A program made the translations under genes and the position numbers. The notes beneath the pieces are model-generated. The model saw only the letters and a program-made list of their open reading frames with translations. It had not been told where the DNA came from and did not search any database. A stretch of 8,487 bases of DNA from Phormidesmis priestleyi (lineage in GTDB: Bacteria > Cyanobacteriota > Cyanobacteriia > Phormidesmidales > Phormidesmidaceae), in NCBI GenBank assembly GCA_003242115.1, contig QBMP01000183.1, positions 1-8,487 on the forward strand. Reading direction: 5' to 3'. This document shows positions 1-5,543 of the stretch, one piece after another; position 1 is the stretch's first letter; every line of letters starts with the position of its first letter.

Positions 1-13
1 GAGATTCCGTCAG

Positions 14-562
14 ATGTTTGCGAAAGATGGTTTGGTATACTGGAGGCAACATATATTTTGGGAAGGGACGAAATTCCCTTCCTATTCTTTTGCCCTTTTA
101 TTCTCTCAACTCCTCGCTATATATGATATTGAAGTTCCTTGTCACCCGGTAAGGTCTCAGACAGAGCGCCTAGTGATGCTGGCTGAAGACCAGCTAGCTG
201 AATACAGCACCGACGCGCGCAAACTTGAAAAGCTGCGACAAAAGATAGCGCTCTCGGTATCACCCACGCAGCAAAAACAGGTCAAGCAAGAGCTAGAAAC
301 TGACTTGCCGCGCAACTTTTTCGATGAAATTTTGCTAGAGCAGCGCCAAGCCGTATCCTTACCCTTTTGGGGGATTGCAGGCTTAGGCTTGCTATTCGGC
401 ATTTCCTTTACACAGCCAATAGATTTTGTCGCCACCCTAGTCGGCGGCGCTGCTGCCATCCTCATTCAAAAACGCGGCTGGAAACTCCAAGCCAAAAGTT
501 TAGTCGTACAGGCACTCGATGAGATAGAAGAACGCACTCAACAGGCGAAAGATAGCGGCTGA
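14..562 (+). CDS. Small two-helix membrane protein of unknown function, possibly partial at the 5' end
   Basis: I do not recognise a named family. Residues about 55-110 are polar and charged, with a coiled-coil-like run (LAEDQLAEYSTDARKLEKL). Two hydrophobic segments follow at about 116-131 and 136-152, separated by a short TQPID turn, so a helical hairpin in the membrane is likely. The last 28 residues are charged and probably soluble. The start is uncertain. The frame is open from base 2 to the edge and there is no Shine-Dalgarno sequence before ATG14. An alternative ATG lies at 176 (residue 55). The first 150 bases are more AT-rich and less protein-like than the rest, and they contain an extended -10-like TGGTATACT at 33-41. 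A 128-residue protein starting at 176 is therefore plausible. No neighbour on the same strand suggests a role. Coding status is likely from the consistent codon pattern after 176; function is unknown. Confidence 0.6.
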   Translation: MFAKDGLVYWRQHIFWEGTKFPSYSFALLFSQLLAIYDIEVPCHPVRSQTERLVMLAEDQLAEYSTDARKLEKLRQKIALSVSPTQQKQVKQELETDLPRNFFDEILLEQRQAVSLPFWGIAGLGLLFGISFTQPIDFVATLVGGAAAILIQKRGWKLQAKSLVVQALDEIEERTQQAKDSG

Positions 563-763
563 TCTAGCTGCGGTACTGTAAGCCCAGGTAAGGTAGATGG
601 GAATTGGACACAAAGCCGTTCATCGATTTGGGTTCATCAATTCAGCCGGATCGGAATGATTCTGGGCAGTGTTAATACAAGCCGCAAGGCAATCTTCAGA
701 TGATTTTTTATACTCTCTTGAGATTTAACAAAGTTAATTTGTTCCCTGACCCCAATTGAGGCT
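563..763. other. Intergenic stretch without a gene
   Basis: I see no convincing reading frame between the stop at 562 and the attC-like element at 764. A small dyad sits at 727-743 (AACAAA, five bases, TTTGTT), followed by the string CCCTGACCCC. From memory, strings of this type recur around repetitive palindromic elements in bacterial genomes, but one copy here cannot show that it is a repeat. Confidence 0.4.
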
Positions 764-849
764 ATCTAACGGTGAAGTTGTGCGGCGGCAGACAAGCTCA
801 AACTCCCACAGATAACATCTGTTCTGCCCGCACCAACGCAGTGTTAGGC
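764..849 (-). repeat. Candidate integron attC recombination site (86 bp imperfect palindrome)
   Basis: On the plus strand the element begins ATCTAAC (764-770), matching RYYYAAC, and ends GTTAGGC (843-849), matching GTTRRRY. These are the R'' and R' consensus boxes of attC sites. Inside them CTAAC pairs with GTTAG. Then comes an unpaired spacer of 6 and 5 bases (771-776 against 838-842). Then GTTG-TGCGG (777-785) pairs with CCGCACCAAC (828-837), with one extrahelical base. The stem continues GCAGA/TCTGC after a two-base bulge, and a terminal ACAGAT/ATCTGT hairpin lies at 808-822. R boxes, unpaired central spacer, L boxes with an extra base and a variable tip are the defining attC folds. Read on the minus strand, the extra base falls in the L'' arm, as in known attC sites, and the element lies 20 bp after the protease gene, where a cassette attC should be. 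No integrase is visible in the window. A decayed palindromic repeat is the main alternative. Confidence 0.55.
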
Positions 850-869
850 TGCTGACTGTATGGGTGCAG

Positions 870-1292
870 CTATTTTGCCCTCGGACGCAACTCGAAAGCA
901 AAGTCAGCACGATAGAAACACACATCAAATTCTGCAAAGAAATTCATGTGACCCAGGATTAACGGCACTTCTCGTGATTGTGTCCACGCAAATGCAAGCA
1001 AAACAGAGGAAAATTCAGAAATGGTAGCTGATAGCACCAACCCTCGCGCTTCCCTCTGAGCCAAGTTACCGCTCAACTAAATGGGTACCGTTTGATCTTC
1101 CCAGACTGCTCCTAACTGCAAGCCAACTTCATAAGGCAGTACGTTGACGCTTGCACCAGTGTCCAGCAAAGCCATCATCTCTAAAGAGCGATCTCGGTGG
1201 ATCAGCGTTACTGGCAAATAAGGCATTACATTGGACATCCCTGCACTGTTGTTAGGGCGCTCAATGAAAGGAAATCGCTGACCGTTAAGCAT
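870..1292 (-). pseudogene. Retropepsin-like aspartic protease gene interrupted by one in-frame TAG
   Basis: The first 71 codons give a short leader and then a strand pattern ending in ALLDTGASVNVLP, the retropepsin active-site motif (Asp44-Thr45-Gly46). Codon 72 is TAG (1079-1077). The same frame then continues without another stop for 68 codons and contains PLILGHMNFF, the hydrophobic-hydrophobic-Gly motif expected in the second half of a retropepsin monomer. Together the two pieces give about 140 residues, a normal length for a single-domain retropepsin-like protease that would act as a homodimer. A single C-to-T change (CAG to TAG) would explain the break. The ATG overlaps the last 8 bases of the upstream small gene, so the two were translationally coupled. 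The reading frame beyond the stop looks intact, so the mutation is recent, a sequencing error, or bypassed by readthrough. Substrate and role are unknown. Confidence 0.75.
1077..1079 (-). other. In-frame amber codon within the protease gene
   Basis: Reading the minus strand, the codons are ACG GTA CCC ATT TAG TTG AGC GGT AAC. The residues on both sides (TVPI and LSGNLAQREARG) look like one continuous retropepsin strand-loop region, and no frame shift is needed. Gln (CAG) at this position is the simplest ancestral codon. Confidence 0.8.
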
Positions 1293-1545
1293 GGCCCTCT
1301 TGCCTTGCTGCCATTAAAAGTTCTGAGAGAGTTTGAGCGGCTCTAGGAGCATCATAGGGCGACCATACAACCGCCTCAGTAGATTCTAACTGTTTCAATA
1401 ATAAGTTTTCTTGAGTCTGAGTCTCTGTTGTTTGTAGTTCATAACCTTCCTCTTTAGCAACTGCAAGTAAGAGGAAATGAATAAGGCGTAGCTTATCCTG
1501 AGGGGAAAGCTGATTGACTACGGGAAATAATTCAGTAAGAGGCAT
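1285..1545 (-). CDS. Small conserved protein paired with a retropepsin-like protease
   Basis: This is an 86-residue soluble protein. Residues about 1-34 form an amphipathic helical region with the pattern LSPQDKLRLIHFLL followed by AKEEG. A variable Gln/Thr/Glu-rich linker covers about 36-56, and a second conserved-looking block follows at 59-78 (VVWSPYDAPRAAQTLSELL). From memory, small cyanobacterial proteins with both blocks are often encoded directly before an aspartyl-protease-family gene, as here. No named domain or biochemical role is known to me. The size, two-part layout and 8-bp overlap (ATGCTTAA, 1292-1285) with the protease resemble the first gene of a toxin-antitoxin operon, but nothing in the sequence proves that. 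A substrate or adaptor for the protease is equally possible. The start ATG at 1545 follows no clear Shine-Dalgarno sequence. Confidence 0.75.
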   Translation of the reverse strand: MPLTELFPVVNQLSPQDKLRLIHFLLLAVAKEEGYELQTTETQTQENLLLKQLESTEAVVWSPYDAPRAAQTLSELLMAARQEGHA

Positions 1546-1584
1546 GGCTTTTAGAAGAACGTCAGTTTAACAAGCTGAATTCCA

Positions 1585-1611
1585 GAGAAATCTGATTTGA
1601 CAGATTTTCTC
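1585..1611. repeat. Inverted repeat upstream of the small-protein/protease module
   Basis: GAGAAATCTG (1585-1594) and CAGATTTTCTC (1601-1611) are inverted copies with one extra T, separated by the six bases ATTTGA. The hairpin lies 40-66 bp before the ATG at 1545. It could be an operator or a leader hairpin for the module, or the terminator of the relic gene upstream. On the minus strand it is not followed by a clear T-run. Confidence 0.4.
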
Positions 1612-1620
1612 GTTACTAAT

Positions 1621-1770
1621 TCAATGAACTGGGTCAGGAATATATGGAGTAATGATAGCTAAACATTCGTCCTTTAGGGCACATACTACATGAATCGGTC
1701 GATTATCCTGCCCAGACCCCAAAATCAAACAGCTATGTCCCCTTAGGGACGCGCCATGAAATAGAGTACC
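1621..1770 (-). pseudogene. DUF4258-like gene relic (C-terminal fragment)
   Basis: The minus-strand frame ending at TGA 1623-1621 reads LRGHSCLILGSGQDNRP, then IHVVCALKDECLAIIT, then PYIPDPVH. This matches the C-terminal half of DUF4258 proteins: a Ser-Cys-Leu-Ile-Leu-Gly strand, the polar turn, a Pro-(Ile/Leu)-His-Val-Val strand, and a final Ile-Thr-x-Tyr-x-Pro-Asp-Pro motif. The N-terminal half, which normally carries the HA.R...RGI region, is missing. In its place the frame runs into the inverted-repeat element at 1771-1880, and no matching N-terminal half is seen beyond it. The final codon is TGA where family members usually have a Trp codon, so the 3' end may be cut short too. DUF4258 proteins are toxin-like and often sit in small two-gene modules. 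This copy cannot make a complete protein. Identification is by motif recognition only. Confidence 0.6.
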
Positions 1771-1880
1771 GTTAGTGTCTGAAAGTTTTCGCCACCCCCT
1801 AAAATGAGGCCAAATTGGAACGGTGTGATAAGGCTTTCAGCGGCCCTAAATCAGGGTGGCGAAAAACTAAAGACACCAAC
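1771..1880. mobile_element. MITE-like inverted-repeat element or insertion-sequence remnant
   Basis: The terminal inverted repeats are 1771-1797 and 1854-1880 and match at 22 of 27 positions. Shared blocks are GTGTCT at the outer end and TTTTCGCCACCC at the inner end. The 56-bp centre has no transposase and no open frame of note. From memory, insertion-sequence ends with GTGTCT and TTTTCGCCACC are common in cyanobacterial genomes, which supports a non-autonomous transposon derivative. I find no convincing target-site duplication in the flanks. It abuts the truncated end of the DUF4258 relic, so insertion or a linked deletion probably destroyed that gene. Confidence 0.55.
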
Positions 1881-1924
1881 AAGCTGTATCATGCCCGGCT
1901 CACCGAGCAATTTTTTGATGGCGG

Positions 1925-1950
1925 CTTTTGTGCGTATTTTTGCACAAAAG
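1925..1950. repeat. Stem-loop downstream of the DUF262 gene
   Basis: CTTTTGTGC (1925-1933) and GCACAAAAG (1942-1950) form a perfect 9-bp stem with an 8-base loop, 35 bp beyond the stop of the DUF262 gene. It could end that transcript or be part of the adjoining mobile-element DNA. The lack of a T-run after the stem argues against a standard intrinsic terminator. A second, shorter hairpin (1893-1908) lies nearby. Confidence 0.35.
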
Positions 1951-1984
1951 GTGACGGCGAAAAATTATCCGGTGCAGCCGATTG

Positions 1985-3754
1985 TTAGTTCTTCTGTTTT
2001 GTATCAATAACATCAAAATTCACCCCGGCTAAAATATTTTTTAACTCGTTAATGATCGACTCAACTCTGCTTTCAATGAATTGATCCAGCGCATCAGAGG
2101 GCATTGTTTCCAACCTCGCCCAATCTAATAGTTGGGTTGGAAGAATGTGTGACTTAATGACACCTTCAAATTTATCGTTAGCATCATAACCACGAATATA
2201 TTTAAGAGGGTTTTTGTCGCTAATTTCTAGATTGGTGATCTGTGTAAGGAAGGCAATATTCATCAAGCTGTTCTTATCCAGGTCATTTTCTCCTGGATTC
2301 TGCGTAATAAAATTCGTTGGGAAAATATGATGAAGGTTAGGCTTGTCCGTTGAAAAGAAAAAATTATCTACAATTACATTTCGATCAGTAAACTTCCAAT
2401 CTTTTGGCTGTTTGCTAGCGTATAAAGAAAGAATTGCTCTAGATAGACGTCCCTTTGAACTATAAGATGAATTACGCAAAGTCTCTCTGTCTATAAAGAA
2501 TCGAGGAAAGCTTGGTGTCTCATCTTTCTTTTGCTTTGAAAGAAACTCTATATGTGCATTTACAGCAACAGTATTACTCAATAAGTCATCATTATGAAAG
2601 CTGTAAAACCAGAAATATTTTTTTAGAAAGTTGTAGTCCGGGTCATTATTGTTAAAGAAGTACGAAGAAATTGTCAGATAAAAATATCTGTATGGGATTA
2701 GTTGAGGCCCTTTTATATTGAGAGTATTTTCGAAAAAATCAAATGTCTTATTTATTGCTTTTTTCGCAGACTCCCATACCGTTTCTATTTGCTCTGCTTT
2801 TATGTCATTTAGGTAGCGGGGAGTTATGTTCCATATGCCAGAGTTTTCGATATTTTCTCGAATCAGAATAGCAATAATCTGAAGGTAGTCAAAGTCTCCA
2901 ATTTGCAGGAACTTACTATTATTTATATTTCGGAAGCTATCAATATAATCTCTGAGGTAAAACCCCGGTGCTTCGTTAGAAACTGTTCTAAAGGTTTTAG
3001 CAACCACTATGTCGAATATATCTAGTGGTTTTCCCGCTTGATTAATTCTCTCAAAAATTTGGCATACTTCAGAAACCTGAATCCCCTTTAGTTCTATAAA
3101 TGAAAGCCTGTAATTATCAAGAACTTGTTTGAGCCTTCTTAACTGCTCTCTGATAGGATGATCATAATCCTTAAAGTCATCATACTCGCCTCGAACTAAA
3201 GCGCCCTCTACTGATCCGAAAATATTTTTTATGTCTAATAGCTTAACGATTAAACCAGAATCATATTTCTTCTTTCTTCCTGAGTTTCTTTGATATTCGC
3301 CGCCCTTATCATCGATTTCTTCCCAATATAAAAAACGATTTTTATAACTTTCATCATCAGTTTCAGTTTCATCTAGAATTGTTAAGTCAATATACAGTGA
3401 CGGATCAAATCCTTCTCTGCCTTCAATGCAGCCTCCATACAGTGATGTTAGCAATGACGTGGTTCTTTGTTGTCCGTCAAGGATGTACTGATACTCGCTT
3501 CTATTGAATGTGCCCTCAGATATTATGTGTCCACCTATTTTGCGATGATTTTGAAGTTTGATATCCGTTTTCCACACCAAGATGCTCCCGAGTGGATAAA
3601 ATTTATAGATGCTATCCCATAATTTCTTAACATTTTCCTTTTCCCAAACAACATCTCTTTGAAAAGTTGGGATTTGATAGTCAAGATTCTCCAACTCATC
3701 AAGATATGTGGTGATTCCTTTGTCTGTTGGACGTATCCGATCAGTGAAATTCAT
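1985..3754 (-). CDS. DUF262 (GmrSD/ParB-like) protein with HNH-like C-terminus, probable defence nuclease
   Basis: The 589-residue protein begins with a DUF262 domain: YQIPTFQRDVVWEK (about 26-39), then ILDGQQRTTSL (91-101) with the characteristic Asp-Gly-Gln-Gln-Arg signature. It continues to FERINQAGKPLDIFD (234-248), the second DUF262 hallmark. In known relatives such as GmrS this ParB-like fold binds and hydrolyses nucleotides. Near the C-terminus, HHIFP (475-479), NSLMNI (495-500) and TNLEISDKNP (507-516) form an HNH/DUF1524-like arrangement with candidate catalytic His475/His476 and Asn residues. The order matches type IV modification-dependent restriction enzymes and related phage-defence nucleases, so cleavage of modified or foreign DNA in the cytoplasm is the likely job. 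It stands alone, with no methylase or partner. ATG3754 is preceded by GGAG at 3763-3760. Base composition is clearly more AT-rich than the activase and rpaA genes, which suggests horizontal transfer. The target is unknown. Confidence 0.85.
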   Translation of the reverse strand: MNFTDRIRPTDKGITTYLDELENLDYQIPTFQRDVVWEKENVKKLWDSIYKFYPLGSILVWKTDIKLQNHRKIGGHIISEGTFNRSEYQYILDGQQRTTSLLTSLYGGCIEGREGFDPSLYIDLTILDETETDDESYKNRFLYWEEIDDKGGEYQRNSGRKKKYDSGLIVKLLDIKNIFGSVEGALVRGEYDDFKDYDHPIREQLRRLKQVLDNYRLSFIELKGIQVSEVCQIFERINQAGKPLDIFDIVVAKTFRTVSNEAPGFYLRDYIDSFRNINNSKFLQIGDFDYLQIIAILIRENIENSGIWNITPRYLNDIKAEQIETVWESAKKAINKTFDFFENTLNIKGPQLIPYRYFYLTISSYFFNNNDPDYNFLKKYFWFYSFHNDDLLSNTVAVNAHIEFLSKQKKDETPSFPRFFIDRETLRNSSYSSKGRLSRAILSLYASKQPKDWKFTDRNVIVDNFFFSTDKPNLHHIFPTNFITQNPGENDLDKNSLMNIAFLTQITNLEISDKNPLKYIRGYDANDKFEGVIKSHILPTQLLDWARLETMPSDALDQFIESRVESIINELKNILAGVNFDVIDTKQKN

Positions 3755-3797
3755 TTGAACTCCGGTTAGTGCGATTGAGAGCTAACTATATATTCAA

Positions 3798-3811
3798 CAG
3801 CAGATCTGCTG
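3798..3811. promoter_or_regulatory. Perfect 14-bp dyad upstream of the DUF262 gene
   Basis: CAGCAGATCTGCTG is its own reverse complement and is flanked by TATTCA and TGAATA, which also pair. It lies 44-57 bp before the nuclease ATG. On the minus strand it sits just upstream of AT-rich hexamers that could be a -10 box (TATATA 3792-3787 or TATAGT 3790-3785). This is where a dimeric repressor would bind, but no -35 box is convincing and no regulator gene is adjacent. Confidence 0.4.
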
Positions 3812-3916
3812 AATAACATCCTCAACTCCCATATTACCTGTCAATTTTGCGGAACAAGCCCCCTTATTGACAGAAGTTAAGTAGGTCGGCCTAATTATCT
3901 ATAAGATGCTGTTTAT

Positions 3917-3957
3917 GCCTCGCAAAGCCCCCGTCCCCGAATCCGGGGCTCTGAGGC
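3917..3957. repeat. GC-rich imperfect palindrome
   Basis: GCCTC (3917-3921) pairs with GAGGC (3953-3957), and inside it AGCCCC (3926-3931) pairs with GGGGCT (3945-3950). It has no T-run after it, so it is more likely a dispersed intergenic repeat than a terminator. Confidence 0.4.
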
Positions 3958-4013
3958 AAGATGATTAAAACCTCTCTGGCCAAGCGATCTAGACATTCTG
4001 AACCGGCGATGCT

Positions 4014-4029
4014 CCCCCGAAATCGGGGG
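4014..4029. repeat. Short palindrome CCCCCGAAATCGGGGG
   Basis: A 7-bp stem closes on a two-base loop, followed by a G-rich tail (TTGGGGGG). From memory, sequences of this form are scattered through many cyanobacterial intergenic regions. One copy here cannot show the family. Confidence 0.4.
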
Positions 4030-4143
4030 TTGGGGGGCCAATGCAGCAATGCTGTTTCCTGTGAAGCTTAATTAGACTGGCCCGCTTATCTGTCACTTTT
4101 GCTGTGTGAATCTAGGGAATCAAACGTGCCAAGATTGGTTTAT

Positions 4144-4172
4144 TTGGGAGGCGGCCATGTCAGTGAGATAAT
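4144..4172 (+). promoter_or_regulatory. Candidate promoter for Rubisco activase
   Basis: TTGGGA (4144-4149) and GATAAT (4167-4172) are separated by 17 bases and match the sigma-70-type hexamers at 4 of 6 and 5 of 6 positions. Transcription would start about 18 bases before the activase ATG, giving a very short leader. This is inferred from sequence similarity alone. Confidence 0.35.
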
Positions 4173-4196
4173 AAAGGGTGCTGCTCCCTATTTTTA

Positions 4197-5483
4197 ATGA
4201 CCTATTATATTTCGCCGAGCTTTCTCAATAAGCTAGCGGTTCATATCACCAAAAACTATCTAGATCTTCCTCAAGTCAAAGTGCCATTGATTTTAGGCAT
4301 TCATGGCCGCAAGGGTGAAGGCAAAACCTTTCAGTGTGAGCTGGTTTTTGAGCAGATGGGCGTGGAAGTTGTTTACATCTCCGGCGGTGAGTTAGAAAGC
4401 CCCGATGCAGGCGATCCGGCTCGGTTAATTCGCTTGCGCTACCGAGAAGCGGCGGAGCTTGTGCGAGTGCGGGGCCGAATGGCGGTGCTGATGATCAATG
4501 ATCTCGACGCCGGGGCCGGTCGCTTTGATCGGATGACGCAATACACGGTCAATACGCAGCTTGTAAACAACACGCTGATGAATATTGCCGATAACCCCAC
4601 CAACGTGCAGCTTCCGGGCAGCTACGACGAAAAAGCCCTGCCGCGCATTCCGATTATTGCGACCGGCAATGATTTCGCAACGCTCTATGCGCCCTTGATT
4701 CGCGATGGGCGAATGCAGAAGTTTTATTGGGAGCCTAGCCACGCAGATAGGCTCGGCATTGTCGGTGGTATGTTTGCCGGTGATGGCCTTGCTAGTGAAG
4801 ATATCGAGGCATTGGTAAATCGCTTTCAAGATCAGGCAATTGATTTTTTTGGGGCGGTGCGATCGCAGCTCTACGACGAACAAATCACCCAGTTCATCCA
4901 CTCAGTCGGCATCGATAATATCGCCAGTAGCGTGGTCAACAGCCTCAAACTACCTAGCTTTACCCGCCCTCACTTTCAGCTAAATAACCTGATCACCATC
5001 GGCGAAACCCTCGTCTACGAACAAGCGCGAGTCCGCACAATGAGCCTCGTCAGCGAATACAACCAGGCCGTCACCCCTAGCGGCTCAACGCTGTATCAGT
5101 CAGCGTACCCGGCACCTCCCTCAACTCGCCGTCGCGATCCGGCCTTACTCACACCGCCCGAAGCCAATTTTCTCAAGCCCTATAGGCTCGGGAAAAAGGA
5201 CGCGCAGCTAGAAAATGGTTCCGGTGAATCGGCAAACCCACATCTGCGCAGCATTCTCGCCCAAGGCAATCGCCTCGGCATCGAGCATGTCGATCAGCGG
5301 CGCTTTAGAGTGAACTCATGGCAAAGCTACGGCACCTTTGACCCTAACCGCACCGCCGAAGCCACCAGCCAGCTACAAGCCTGCCGCACCCAGTTTCCAA
5401 ACCACTACATTCGGCTAATCAGCATCGATCCACAAAGCAATCGCCGCCTCAACGAAACCGTTATTCAGCGCCCCGAAGCCTAA
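4197..5483 (+). CDS. rca: Rubisco activase (AAA+) with C-terminal SSUL domain
   Basis: This is the AAA+ motor that removes inhibitory sugar phosphates from Rubisco active sites, using ATP. The 428-residue protein has a Walker A motif GRKGEGKT (37-44), an ISGGELES segment (61-68) like the activase pore-loop region, Walker B as MINDLDAGAG (99-108), and a sensor-type Asn in IPIIATGND (151-159). The AAA+ part ends near residue 290. A low-complexity Pro/Ser linker (about 291-345) leads to residues 346-428, which resemble the Rubisco-small-subunit-like (SSUL) module of CcmM: a helix NPHLRSILAQGNRLG, then the RRFRVNSWQSYG strand, then the C-terminal YIRLISIDP strand. In known beta-cyanobacterial activases this domain tethers the enzyme to Rubisco and helps place it in carboxysomes. 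There is no rbcL or rbcS nearby. ATG4197 has no clear Shine-Dalgarno sequence, but the N-terminus MTYYISPSFLNKLAVHI fits the family. Confidence 0.95.
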   Translation: MTYYISPSFLNKLAVHITKNYLDLPQVKVPLILGIHGRKGEGKTFQCELVFEQMGVEVVYISGGELESPDAGDPARLIRLRYREAAELVRVRGRMAVLMINDLDAGAGRFDRMTQYTVNTQLVNNTLMNIADNPTNVQLPGSYDEKALPRIPIIATGNDFATLYAPLIRDGRMQKFYWEPSHADRLGIVGGMFAGDGLASEDIEALVNRFQDQAIDFFGAVRSQLYDEQITQFIHSVGIDNIASSVVNSLKLPSFTRPHFQLNNLITIGETLVYEQARVRTMSLVSEYNQAVTPSGSTLYQSAYPAPPSTRRRDPALLTPPEANFLKPYRLGKKDAQLENGSGESANPHLRSILAQGNRLGIEHVDQRRFRVNSWQSYGTFDPNRTAEATSQLQACRTQFPNHYIRLISIDPQSNRRLNETVIQRPEA

Positions 5484-5533
5484 CCTGAATCCTCACTAGC
5501 TAGGTTCAGCTACATTCAGCTAATTTATTCAGG
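5484..5533. terminator. Possible shared terminator region between convergent genes
   Basis: CCTGAAT (5484-5490) pairs with ATTCAGG (5527-5533) around a 36-base loop that holds the palindrome CTAGCTAG and repeats of TTCAGCTA. It fills the 60-bp gap between the activase stop and the SRPBCC stop. The long loop and missing T-run make the function weakly supported. Confidence 0.25.
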
Positions 5534-5543
5534 GCTGCAATCT

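Larger units (their letters stand above)
3755..4196. other. Intergenic region between the defence nuclease and Rubisco activase
   Basis: There is no gene in these 442 bp, which separate two divergently transcribed genes. From left to right it holds a dyad close to the nuclease start (3798-3811), an inverted pair CTGTCAAT/ATTGACAG (3838-3845 and 3866-3873), two GC-rich palindromes (3917-3957 and 4014-4029), and a candidate activase promoter near 4144-4172. Confidence 0.6.

Noticed and set aside
157..465. 102-codon minus-strand frame
   Set aside because: It is antisense to the membrane protein gene and is rich in Ser, Cys and Arg as expected of a shadow frame.
734..937. 67-codon minus-strand frame
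   Set aside because: It overlaps the attC-like palindrome and the end of the protease gene in another frame, with no protein-like pattern.
1857..1984. Plus-strand frame without a start codon, reading GWRKTKDTNKLYHARL and onward
   Set aside because: It looked like a transposase tail at first, but its first residues simply translate the terminal inverted repeat and it has no start codon or recognisable domain.
1804..2010. 68-codon plus-strand frame
   Set aside because: It begins inside the MITE-like element, runs over a hairpin and ends inside the DUF262 coding end. The product resembles no family I know.
3838..3873. CTGTCAAT/ATTGACAG pair with a nearby GTTAAGT, considered as a second attC site
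   Set aside because: There is no matching RYYYAAC box at the right distance and no L-box pairing, so the attC layout fails.
4425..4901. 158-codon minus-strand frame
   Set aside because: It lies antisense within the strongly supported Rubisco activase gene and its product shows no domain.
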